DNA of 64,000 nucleotides. Source: Heterotrichella gracilis (Eukaryota; Sar; Xanthophyceae; Tribonematales; Xanthonemataceae). The stretch spans positions 248,001 through 312,000 of the forward strand of contig JAULBX010013318.1 in NCBI GenBank assembly GCA_032358255.1. The letters run 5' to 3'. The position numbers and the translations under genes were made by a program. Shown here in pieces: positions 1 through 13,442 of the stretch (within the stretch, counting starts at the first letter, position 1; the number at the start of each line of letters is the position of its first letter). Under the pieces are notes generated by a model. The model did no database searches, was not told the origin of the DNA, and worked only from the letters and a program-made list of their open reading frames with translations.

Positions 1-526
1 TGCTTGTCTCTATGTGCCAGCCTTTCAAACTCTCAGAGCTGTAGCTGTTGTAGTGAAAGTTCAACTTTTAGCTCTTTCCGGAGGCCGTTGCACAGTTGCA
101 CCACAAAACCTAAACCTGCTCATTCGGGGGCGTGAATAGGCATGGGTTGGTGTGGCATGTTGTTATGATCACAGAACACAGATATGTGAAGCACTATGGT
201 GCAGGTTGCAAGGGGTAGAGCCCAGCACATCAGGGGAAGAGGGGAGCCATGTTTCCCCCCACCGCAGCACATCAGGTATGGCGCAGCACAGTGGCAATGC
301 ACATGCACACACTTCACACCTGCCGCCATTGCACACATTGCAATCCATGGCAGCAGCACCCTGCTAGGGCTCTCTGCCATCATTCCACCCTGCCACGCCA
401 CGCCACGCCACGCCACGGCACGGCACGGGACACCACATCACACCCACTCCCCATCCACACCACGTCACCAAATAAAGTACTGGAATGGTGCACTACCCAA
501 CCAACCGACCTGTCCCTTTCCCGCAG
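1..526. other. Upstream region, no exon resolved
   Basis: The first exons of the gene ending at 2470 probably lie here or further upstream, but no ATG-initiated exon with a phase-compatible donor could be fixed. A short CCACG/CACGG tandem repeat lies at about 389-428. Confidence 0.4.
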
Positions 527-2470
527 AGCTGAAGGCCAGCCTGTCATCCCTGGGATTGCAATGCACGACAGATTTGGATGGGGTACGTGCGCACCGCTCC
601 TTGGGGACAGATTTTATGTCCAATAAACCCATAGAAAAACAGCTGAGCACTCTTAGAGCACATGCATATATTCACATTGCATCTTTTGGTCGGCGCATCC
701 CTGGGCGCACTGGCAGGGATGGCTGCTGGCATTGCGGTAATTATTAGATTGGCCTTGCCGTGCACGGGGGGCGTTGCCCCAATGCACCTGCATGCGCTGC
801 AGACAGGCTTCATTATTGGGTGTGGGGAAAAGCGGGAGGGATCCCATACCAGGTTCGGCCTCAAAGAAATAAGTAATGGTCCCCATGTGATGCAGACCGA
901 TTCCGATGCCAGCCTGCATCATCTGCTGCTGACGTTGACTGGGCTGTTGGAGGTGCATCAGGGGGAGGATGACAGCCAGGAGCAAGGGTAGGTGACTGGG
1001 GGAATGCGGGCTAGGACCAGCGATATTATGTAGGGTTGCTGTGGAGTGGAATGTCTGGCGCTCCCGGCTAGGGGGTGGGTTTGTTGATTGTACACACAGG
1101 GGTGGTCGAGGCTCGAGCCCCACTCCCGCGTGGTGCTTGCATCCCTCTCAAGGCACACAATCTACTACGCCCCCCCTATGATCAGCAAATAAATTCAACA
1201 CCCTTGTGTGCAGCATGCCTCCTGTTTACGTTTCAAAAGCCCTACACCCTAAACCCGTACAACAACACCCACACACGTAATGACCACACACCGCCCCCTC
1301 CCCTGCCCCGCCAGGCCTCCCTCAGGGTCTTTTCCTTCCCCTTCCTATACCGCCGCCACCTCCCTTGCCCATGCTGCTGCCCAGCGCTGGCCCCAGCTCA
1401 TGCACGCCTCCCCCGCCTTCTTCACCCACCAGCCGCAGCTGCAGGCGGTGTATACTGCCACAAGGTGGGGGGGGGGGCGCAAGGTGCTAGTAACATTGCA
1501 TGGGTGTGGGGCTTTTGCTAGTCGCCCCCACATTTCGTTGATGTGGGGTGGCATTTTGCATGAGGATTGCTCGAGGTCAAGAAAGCAATCCTCATGCACA
1601 GGGTCAGGCCAGAACTGCTTGGCAATGCTTAGCTGGCTGGCTGGCTGCCGATGTGGGGCAATACCTGACGTTGGAAGTGGACACGCAAGGGTGGATGGTA
1701 ACCCCATGGACCACATGCAATGAGTGGTTGTGCTCCATGCCCCGCTCGCAACATGTGCAGAAAATACCACCCCCACACACCCACAGCCCCCCCTCCCCCC
1801 ACTCCCGCAGGCTCACCACAGCCCCCGCACCACCAGCCCCACCACCACCACCGCAGCGATCGGTGGCAGACCTCACCACGGCTGTGGCTGCCGCCCGTGG
1901 GGGTGGCGGCGGAGGTGGTGCGCATGTGGCGCTGTGCGCTGGCCTCGAGCGGGAGCTGATAGGCCTGGTGGGGCAAGCGCAGAGGGTGCAGGAGGTGTTT
2001 GACCAGGTGGGTGGGCGGTGGGGGTTGCATGGACGCACCTGCAATCCCTGCCAGCCTCACCCAAAGGTTGCGCCTGGCTGTATCTCCTGGAAGGAGGGCG
2101 GCGGAAAACTGCTTACCATGCTTGCATTCATCTGCGCTTCCGCCTGTGGTTCGCTCCCTGGGGTTCTGGTCAGTTCACTTCCCTTTGCTGATGGTTTCTG
2201 CCCTCCCCGTTCACCCTACAGGAGTTGCTCCCCTGGACCAAGGTGGCCACCCCACCGCCACCCAACACCATCGGCCCCGCAGCCCCCACCCTGCTGCACC
2301 ACCACCAGGCCCTGGCCCAGCTGGTGGGTGCTGCCACCACGATGCGGAGGGGGTGTGAGGCGCTGGGTGCGATGGCAGAGGGGGGGCGGCTGCAAGGGGT
2401 GGCGTCGGATGCGCAGGGGGTGGCGCAGAGGGCGGCTGCGGCAGTGGAGGCGGTGGGTGGTGGGGTGTAA
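527..2470 (+). CDS. 3' part of an unrecognised multi-exon gene
   Basis: Exons that join in one frame are 527-582, 896-987, 1315-1464, 1811-2006 and 2222-2470, ending in TAA. Each junction has AG before and GT after, and the phases agree. Upstream exons and the start codon were not found, so the model is 5' incomplete. The visible protein, about 247 residues, begins with helical Leu-rich stretches (ELKASLSSLGLQ, SLHHLLLTLTGLLE). A Pro-rich linker follows (APPAPPPPPQ), then a Gly run, then helices ERELIGLVGQAQRVQEVFDQ and LLHHHQALAQLVGAATTMRR, and an Ala/Val-rich tail. No enzyme motif or membrane segment is visible. It could be a small subunit of a coiled-coil complex, but I do not recognise the family. 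Intron 3 (1465-1810) is GC-rich with short purine runs. Confidence 0.5.
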
Positions 2471-3835
2471 CGATGAGTGGCCGGACCCGCACCATGGGTT
2501 GAGCGTATCTGCATCTTGCCAGGTGTGTGCCATTCGTCAACGAGTGGTGTGCACCAGTGGTGTCTCTAAGAGACTGTGGCGCTCAGTGCCTAGTAGTAAT
2601 GGCACCGGCTCAGCCCAGTGGGGTGGCCCAGTGGGGACCCCAGGTGGTAGGGTGTAGGGTTTACGGTTTCGAGCAGGCCTGTCTGACACTGTCAGCTCAC
2701 TGTGACTCACTGTGCCAGCTGTCCGTCGGCCACGTGCTGGCACTCGAGTGATAAATTGAGGGGCCTATTACCACAATGGTGAAGGGTCAGAAAGTCTTGC
2801 TGCCGTGAGCACCAATCACTCAAGTCACTTACAGTGTCAGACTGACATACGTACCATCATGGTCACACGCATCTTTAAGGCATCCACGTGGCAAAAAGCA
2901 TTGATTCAGAATGGAATTTCCGCCTTTGTACGTCGACATTAATCAACGGGAAATTAACAACAAGTCAACAGTGTGTCAGCCTTCAAGGTGGTCAAGCATG
3001 TGCTGTGTCCCATGAGATTTTGTGGACACCAAAATTCCAACTTGATTTGACTTGAAAGTCAACAGACAACAAGTCAAACTCACAGCGTTAACTGACACAA
3101 CAAACGCATACATTTTGTGGCTAAAACTGGCCCAAAGTTTATTGCAAAGCCTTGTGTTGCAGAGTGTGACATGCAGGGGCAAATGTGTACCTGTTCTCCA
3201 AGGCTGTTTCAATATTGATTAATCACATAATTTTATTGCAATTCCTGCATGCCGTGCACTGCATAGGTGGCACCCACCCGCCGTCATGCACAAGCTCCCC
3301 CTTGCAAAATTGTACATGTTGTAGCCAAACGCAACTAGAGTGAACACAAATAGATACCAAGAAAAAAACTTTTGAAAAGTGTAAACGAAGACAAAGCACA
3401 TTGTAGAATACCCAACACTCTGCAGTTCAGCCTTTGGGAGATAATATGGCTACTGCTCTTTCACCACAAGCTTATTCCTGTGCCTTGCGGCGCCGGCGTT
3501 TACCCAGCCCGCGGGCTGGTATGCACCACCCTAGCTGCCACCAGTGGTGAAGGTGCAGCGCTCAGTCGTGGAAATCAAGTTGCAAGTAGTGGGCTGCTAA
3601 TACCCGTCGGCTGCACTCAGTGGCTGAGGCGCCAGCGCTGTCATTGTGGTTTGACTCCTGCGCATGCTCAATACGCACGCAGGGCCGCTGGTGGCTGGTC
3701 ATATAGCTGCGGGGCTTGCCTTCCGCATGTGCCATGGCATGCGGTGGGTGCGTGCCTTACCCATGCCGTGCGCACCGGTGGGTGTGAAGGAGGTTCTGCG
3801 GGTTGGTGGTGAAGGCCATGGTGGTGGGGCTAGGT
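2471..3835. other. Intergenic, convergent gene ends
   Basis: No coding frame with splice support is seen. It lies between the 3' ends of two convergent genes. It is AT-richer than the flanks and holds repeated CAACAAGTCAA-like words at about 2960-3090. The part around 3375-3430 resembles 6280-6350, consistent with duplicated 3' flanks of the Ser-Pro gene pair. Confidence 0.5.
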
Positions 3836-5041
3836 TCAGCCCACCCTGATGCAGAGGGTCTTTGGGAAGCAGGGGCACGTGGTTGCTGGGACTGTGTAGC
3901 AGCAGGCGCAGCGTGCAGCCGCAAGGGTGCTAGTACTACCTCCGGAGTCTGTGAGGGCGCCCCCAGCATCTGGTGGGGGTGGTGATGGTGCAGGTGGTGG
4001 TGGCGGAGATGGTGATGGCGGAGGTGGTGGCGATGGTGAAGGTGGGGGTGGGGGAGATGGCGATGGCGGTGGTGGGGGTGATGGTGCGGGGGGTGGGGAG
4101 GTGTGCTTCCCGTCCTTCTTGCCATGGACACTGGCTGGAGAGGTTTCCGACGCAGTGTCAGCTCCATCTGCACGAATCAGGGGGTGATGAGTTATGATAA
4201 TGCACAATATGGATTTTGCCAAGTCTCAGTGCTCGGTTGGTCCTTATATTGGAGCAAGGTTGTTTTGCTGGTTGACCCCCCCGGCATGTCATGCCGTGCA
4301 GCGCGGTTATACGCACATGCCACCACCCCAACAAAGCGCCCGGCAAGCACGCTACTCGCCGCAACCTGAAGCTTTTCTTGGACAGCAAGCAACGCAGTGG
4401 GTCGCACAACGATGTTGTACGTTGCACGTTGTACATACGGTGCCACATACCAAAACACACAACAAGGCAGCTTCCCCCATAAATGTCTGTGCCAGCACCC
4501 AACTCATGCTCGGAGAACTACACTTACTGCAGTCGCAACAGTGGTATGCCACTGCAGCATATTACTGCAGTCGGTCGTACTCACCAGCAACTTGCAACAT
4601 CTTTCGCGTGTGCTCTGGGATGTGACCTGCGCCACGAGGAGGGCATTGCCAGGTCACGTAGCATGGCGTTTAAGGCAGTCAACAGGCACCGAACACGACA
4701 GAATACGCTGCCCAACCAGAAGGATAGGAGAGTTTTGAATGAAAGCAAGGGTGATGCCACGAAAGGAGCGGTGCTGTGGCTCGAAACACAGACAGCGCGG
4801 CGCACAAGGTGCTTCCGACCCTTCAGGGTATGGCAGTGGGCAAGTGTTGCCAGGCAGTCAACTGCACTGCAGGGTGGTGCCAGACGCTGCAAAGCGAGGG
4901 CGCGACATGGGGTGGTAGTGCACGCACGCCACCGCTAAGTTTGGTATACGTAGTGCACGGTCCTCAGCGCACGTGCACCGTACCTGTTGCCCAGCCCAGT
5001 TGCAGCAGCACCAGCAGGGTACACACCAGCAGCGTCTTCAT
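3836..5041 (-). CDS. Secreted Ser-Pro-rich protein with Cys tail, copy 1
   Basis: The first exon, 4984-5041, encodes a signal peptide (MKTLLVCTLLVLLQLGWATG) ending at a GTACGG donor. The last exon is 3836-4167. After a short acidic/basic stretch (DGADTASETSPASVHGKKDG) it encodes about 35 residues of SPPPPPSP units. It closes with a Cys-rich end (RCACCYTVPATTCPCFPKTLC). Middle exons lie between 4168 and 4983; a candidate ends at a GTGAGT donor near 4592, but its frame is not settled. Ser-Pro repeats of this type are sites of proline hydroxylation and O-glycosylation in algal wall glycoproteins such as pherophorins and extensins. A wall or matrix role is inferred from that. The gene downstream at 6677-8007 is its tandem paralogue. 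No pherophorin globular domain is recognised. Confidence 0.6.
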
Positions 5042-6676
5042 GGTGATCTGTCTGGTGAACACCACTGGTGAGCAGGTGTGAGTGAGAGGTGTGGCCTCAA
5101 TGCGCACCAGGGCTGCTTCAAACGGTCCACAAGAGACAAGGACAAGGGTGGTCTGCTGGGCTGTTGCAAGTTACCGGGAAAAAACTCTTGGCACCCGAGA
5201 CACTGCCACCTGGCTCTGAAACTGCGGTACAACCAAGGGTTTTAAAATACTATGAACCAGGAGCCCTACAGGGTTTATACATAAACCCTAATTTTAACAA
5301 GGAATGTTCACGAGGGACTGCACAAGGTGCATCAAGTCGGGAGTATCGTCCTAGTTGAAAGTAGGATACACAGGTGGCATTGCAGTAGGGCTTTGTAGGA
5401 TGTGGCAGCTTTGCAATGACTTGCATTGCGGCGAGGCGCTGTGGCAATTGAAGGTTATTTATTAACACCAGCTTGCAACCACCACACGATGTTCGTAGCT
5501 TGCGACGTGAGACAAGGCGATCAAGCATCCGCTGCCAGTGGCGCTTGTTTGGCAATGGAAAAACAGCTGCACTCCTCTAGCAAACTGATGTCACACGGTG
5601 CGCCTGTTGGGCCAATAGGGCGCAACCAAAAAGAGGCTTGCAGGTGGTGGTCTTGCTTTGGCAAGCAACATAAGGTAAATGATGAAACTAGAAACAAAAA
5701 CAGGGCGAGCGCAACTATTGCTTGAAGTTGTCAGTTAGTAAAATATTATTAAGTGACCCACAGTGTGTGTCCAAAGCGTATGCCATCTGTGGCCCTAGCG
5801 CGGACATAAACGAGGTGATTTGCACACAAATTGCACACAGTACTGAATAGTAAGTGCGGCAGTATTATTGCAGGCCTGCCACCCTGCAGGATCCCCCTAC
5901 AAAACAGTTTTTGGTGCAGGTAGGTCACCAACCATGGGGAAAACAAAGGCTATCTCACTCAAACAAGGCCTTAACCCTGTGGTAAGGCAGGGGCAACGTA
6001 TGGCAACGGAAATAAAAACATAACATTGGGTTTGGCCACGGCGGCACCTGCCGGAAACATGGGGTATACCTACGTAGCCAACAAGACACCGCCACAAACC
6101 AATGTGCAACAGGATAATGGCGCGTTTGGAAAAAGCTTGAAGAAGTTCACTGAAACCCCTTATTAAGATGCGCCCAGCAGCCCCTGCCAACCCGTAAGCT
6201 ATGGCGAGCCCTCCCCCTGCTGATAAATGAAAGGAACTAATTGCAACTAAACTAAACAGAGATACGAACCATGAAAAGCCATTTGTAAACGAAGGTGAAG
6301 CGCATCGGACAACATCAAGTACTACTGCAGTTCAGCAAGTGCCTCCGCAGCGCCGCCTTTAGGCGCTCACTGGTTTGTGTGGTGTTACCCGTTGGGGTTG
6401 GGGCGGGGCCCATTCCCAGTGTGGCAGGCTGGCGCTGGCATGGTCCCCCGCTCGTGGAGGTCCAGTGTTCAGTCTTGAAGATCAAATTGCTGGGGGTATG
6501 CTCCTGCCAGCAACCGCTAATTGCCCCTGGTGCTGCTGCTGGCCATGGGGTTGCTTCCAATGCAAGGGGGCCACACTGGGTGCTGGTCAGTGTGGCTGTG
6601 GTGCTGGTTCTGGTCCCGCCCTTGGGAGTACTCGAAGGTCAGCAGCAGGGGCCCCGGGCCCTTGCTGCGCAGGTGG
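5042..6676. other. Intergenic between tandem Ser-Pro genes
   Basis: No gene is seen. It holds the promoter side of copy 1 and the 3' flank of copy 2. A near-palindrome of telomere-like sequence (AGGGTTTAT-AC-ATAAACCCT) lies at 5270-5289. Confidence 0.45.
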
Positions 6677-8007
6677 TTAGCCCACATAGACGCAGAGCGT
6701 TTTTGGGAAGCACGAACATGTGGTTGCTGGGAGGGTGTAGCAGCAGGCGCAGCCGCCAGAGTCAGGGAGGGTTGTTGTGGCCCCTGGTGGGGGCGGTGAT
6801 GGTGGGGGAGGGGGGGATGGTGATGGTGGTGGTGGGGGGGACGGTGATGGTGGAGGTGGCGGGGACGGTGATGGTGGGGGTGGAGAGGGTGGTGGAGGGG
6901 AGATGCGCTTGTAAATGCCCTTCCTTTTGCCTGGTGGAGGTTGTGTTGGTGTTGCTTGCTGTGTCACGCCTCCCCCTGCCAGCGCAGTCGTGGTTCCACC
7001 TGTGCAGGCCACATGGACAGTCAAGGGAGCTACTATACAAGACAAGGAAGTGAACTGCTACACCTGGACCGGCCCTAGCGGAACCCCTTTCGGTACTGCA
7101 GCCCCCTGTGGTAGCACAAGTGGGGAGCTTGGTGCCATTATGACGGGCTGGCACTTGGCAGCGGTATGTGAGTGGCAGGAGTGCATGGCGCGTACTGAGG
7201 TTACTTAACATCCCCCCGGCATCTCACTTTTCATCCGGCACTTGTGGACCATCCCTCCGCATGCATACAGCTCACAGCACTCTCGACCCACCAAAACCGA
7301 CCATGACACGGCAGCTGCCAACGCAATTTTTCTGCCTTGCACTGTATTTTATACAACCAGCAAACTATGCGGTGGGTCACAAAGCTGCACGCAATACACA
7401 TACGAGCGAACAGCCCAACTCGGCAGCTTCCATCATGGATGTCCGATGTCACACCCAGTCAGCACCACAAAACAACAACGCGACCCACCCACGCCGCCCC
7501 TGCAGCGGCGTTCCATGCAAGAGTGATACGAAGGTGCAGGTTCCGAGGTCAGGCTGTGGAGTTTGCTTACCGGCTGCTGATTGTAGAATGTTCCGCGTCC
7601 TCTGTAGCACGGGTGCATGGTCTGCACCGCGGGGGGTTCGGTTACGTGACGTTTTGCGTCGCCAAAGGGCACACAAATCGCTACCCAGCTAGGGCGCGAG
7701 GAGGGTTGCAGAAAAGCAAGGGTCTGAGTCACGAGAGCCGCAGTGCTGTGGTAACAATCGTCCACCATATATAACAGGCAAATAAAGGCATGCCAGGACC
7801 AGGGTTGGGACCCTAAGGGCATGGTTGGTGCCACCCAACAACAAGCGCTGATGTCAGCACTCGGCAGTGGAATAAAGACATAGAGCACTAGCTGAGGCAG
7901 TATGTAGGTACTCGGAGGGTTGCCAGTGCACGCCATAAGTGCTCGCGCTGCGTACCTGCCCAGGCCTGGGCCACCAGTAGGGCACACAGCAGCAGCGTCT
8001 TCAACAT
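6677..8007 (-). CDS. Secreted Ser-Pro-rich protein with Cys tail, copy 2
   Basis: The first exon, 7956-8007, encodes a signal peptide (MLKTLLLCALLVAQAWAG) ending at a GTACGC donor. The last exon, about 6677-6999, encodes a Thr/Gly-rich start, a basic patch (GKRKGIYKRI), roughly 30 residues of SPPPP/SPSPPPPP units, and a Cys tail (GCACCYTLPATTCSCFPKTLC). The tail is almost identical to that of the gene at 3836-5041. A middle exon ends at a GTAAGC donor near 7566, but its frame is ambiguous, so the full protein is not given. Signal peptide, rod and tail occur in the same order as in copy 1, showing tandem duplication. The two rods differ in repeat number. A secreted wall or matrix glycoprotein is inferred from composition only. 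It shares a 755-bp divergent upstream region with DHFR-TS. Confidence 0.6.
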
Positions 8008-8762
8008 CGTACGTGTCTCAGGAGCGTTGCGCCCTAAAGCAAGTACAGCGGGTCCTTACTGGTGATCAGGCGCACGAGAGAGGTATAGTAGGTGTGCATT
8101 GGGGTGTTTGCTGTAAGTGTTATAGAAGAGGATTCCTCTTTGCAGGAGGGTTTGCCTGCTGGGCTGGCCCGTTTGGGCCGCGGAACCCCGCGAAGGCCAC
8201 CTACTTGTCAGATTGATACCTGTGCCATGCTGGCATTATTGCGTAATATGACCTCACTTTTCGTCCAATCACGATGACGCAGCTGGCGGTACATGTCGAC
8301 CCATTTTGGATGATTACACTCGATGATTATACAGGAATTTGACTTTGCTTTGGCGTTCAAATTTTGAATGCGAGGAAAACAGCTTCGCCTTTGTAACAAC
8401 GCCGAGCATATACACGCTGCATTCGCTGGTTTCATCGAAATAGAGACTTTCTATTACATATGCGGGTGTTTTTTCCGGCTGTATACACCAGACCCACATT
8501 CTTGTGCCGAGTTAGTCTACGCCAAGCTACGCAATAGCTTTCCAACGGCTCGTGAGACTTCAACCCTTTGGCCACTTCCACAGCACACCCTTGCTGGGCA
8601 CTCTACAGATAACCTTTGGGTGAGCGGTATATCAAGCGCCCGTCTGTGACAACACCCGACCGCAGCTGCATGGCCTCGGACCGTGGCTGTGCATCCAACA
8701 ACCCACTCCCCAACCTGCAACCGCGTTGGTGAAACCTACCCACCTGCTTGTGGTGAGGCAAG
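8008..8762. other. Divergent intergenic region, Ser-Pro gene / DHFR-TS
   Basis: This 755-bp stretch separates two divergent starts, so it should hold both promoters. No gene, clear TATA box or long repeat is seen. Confidence 0.45.
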
Positions 8763-11991
<3,229 letters not shown>

Positions 11992-12637
11992 GGGGCGGGA
12001 GGGGGTGGGTGGCAGGGTGGTGGATGATGCCGCGCAGGAGGTCATTTTTGGGTGGCAGGTGTCGCTGCCTGCCTGGAGCATTGAAGGGGTTTGAGTTGGT
12101 GATGGCTGTGGTGATGGGGGCCATATGGGAGAGGCGATACGTCACGTGGGGTGCTGTTAAGCCGGTGGTGCGTGTATGTGGGTGTTTGGGGTGGGGGTGT
12201 GGGTGGGGGAGCCTGTGGGGCTGGGCAAGGAGAGGTTGGGGCTGGTGTGCGGCCATGTCGTGGGCAAGATCTGCATGCTTGGGCAGGGTGGGGTGCAATG
12301 TTAGCTCCCAAGACCTATTGCTGAATTTATATTCAGTTCACAAGAACACAAAATTGCTTTTTGCAACATTTTGCTTCTCCCACCCATGCTGGTGGCTTGC
12401 CTTGAATATTGCCCTGTTCTATACCCCCTAAATTAGGGGTGCAAGTCTCAGAACCTTGGCATTCGCTTTCTTTGTTACAGCTGGACCAGTCAACCAACCA
12501 CTGCAGGAGATCCTAGAGTCTGACTGCAGGCTGACACTCGAGATCCGAAGCGCTTTGAAAACTGGGTTTGTTTTAACTTGCGGTTCTCAGTCACTCTAAG
12601 ACTGGAGATCACCCGGTGGGCCTGCCAGTGGCCCAGT

Positions 12638-12684
12638 AGAAAGAAGAAAGAAAGGGAACGCACACAGGCGTAGTTAGTAACTAC
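12638..12684 (-). mobile_element. Hairpin plus (TTTC)n-tail unit, copy A
   Basis: On the minus strand it reads as a hairpin (GTAGTTA-C-TAACTAC), then GCCTGTGTGCGTTCCC, then a TTTC-rich tail. The same order recurs at 12871-12928. A hairpin followed by a simple tail is what a SINE or truncated LINE 3' end looks like. No target duplication was identified. Confidence 0.4.
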
Positions 12685-12774
12685 ACCGGCGTAAGATCAA
12701 AGTTTGAAGTCACCACTGCGGTTGCATGCAGCGACAGTCACTGTGCTTCAATGTCAATGACATTCAGTATCAGT

Positions 12775-12811
12775 ATAAGCCGCTGACGGCTTGGAACGCC
12801 TTTTGTTGTTT
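12775..12811 (+). mobile_element. SINE-like micro-element, 37 bp, with target duplication
   Basis: It contains AAGCCGCTGACGGCTT, a near-palindrome, then GGAACGCCTTTTG and a TTG/TTTG tail. It is flanked by GTATCAGT at 12767-12774 and 12812-12819. The same core recurs at 30787-30847 and 31837-31903. Confidence 0.6.
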
Positions 12812-12870
12812 GTATCAGTTTGCTCATGGATCCAACTTGCATGTCATTCTGACAAGTTCACTCGCCGATG

Positions 12871-12928
12871 AAGAAAGAAAGAAAGAAAGGGGACGCACAA
12901 AGGCGGAGTTAGATGGATAAATCTAACT
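12871..12928 (-). mobile_element. Hairpin plus (TTTC)n-tail unit, copy B
   Basis: On the minus strand: arms AGTTAGAT/ATCTAACT, then CCGCCTTTGTGCGTCCCC, then (TTTC)n. It matches copy A at 12638-12684 outside the hairpin loop. Confidence 0.4.
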
Positions 12929-13442
12929 TAGTTCATGGAGTCTTCCTACTAGCAGTTCGAACTGGCAGTGCTGCAGGCTGCTACTTTCCCATTCGCCAAT
13001 TTAAAATGGACTGAGCAACTCGCCAGGCAGTTCTGGGCATGGCCATATTATGCGGCATGTGCTGCACTGCCATAATCGTGACACGCCAGTGGCATATTAC
13101 TTTATTATAAAGGAAAATCTGGCAATACTTGCGGCATTGAAAATCAAGAGTTTATATTTGGAATGAATGAACATAGCTTGGTGCCAGGTCATGTACCAGC
13201 TGCGGACTCCCAAAACCTTGCGATTTCTGTACAGACTGTGTCTTGTTTTCCTGGCATGGGCCTTGGGCCCGTCTTCGGGCTGCACCGGTGATACAACTGG
13301 CCAGTGATGCCGGTGAAGCATTGTGCCTGCCTGCCATCCACCAATGCCCAGCATTGCATCACATGCTGTGGTGACATTAACTGCAGCGCGCTGCCCTGTG
13401 CTGGCCCCAGGGCCATATCCTCCCCCCCATCCTCCTCCTCAC

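Larger units (their letters stand above)
11992..13442. other. Intergenic region with short repeats
   Basis: It lies between the 3' ends of DHFR-TS (+) and the acidic membrane protein gene (-). No gene was found. It holds two (GAAA)n-tailed hairpin units (12638-12684 and 12871-12928) and a SINE-like unit (12775-12811), listed separately. Confidence 0.5.

Noticed and set aside
3590-3670. tRNA-like stretch with TTTGACTCC
   Set aside because: No cloverleaf could be drawn; the acceptor and anticodon stems do not pair.
6778-6900. Plus-strand GTGGTGGGGG repeat frames
   Set aside because: Complement of the Ser-Pro codons of the minus-strand gene.
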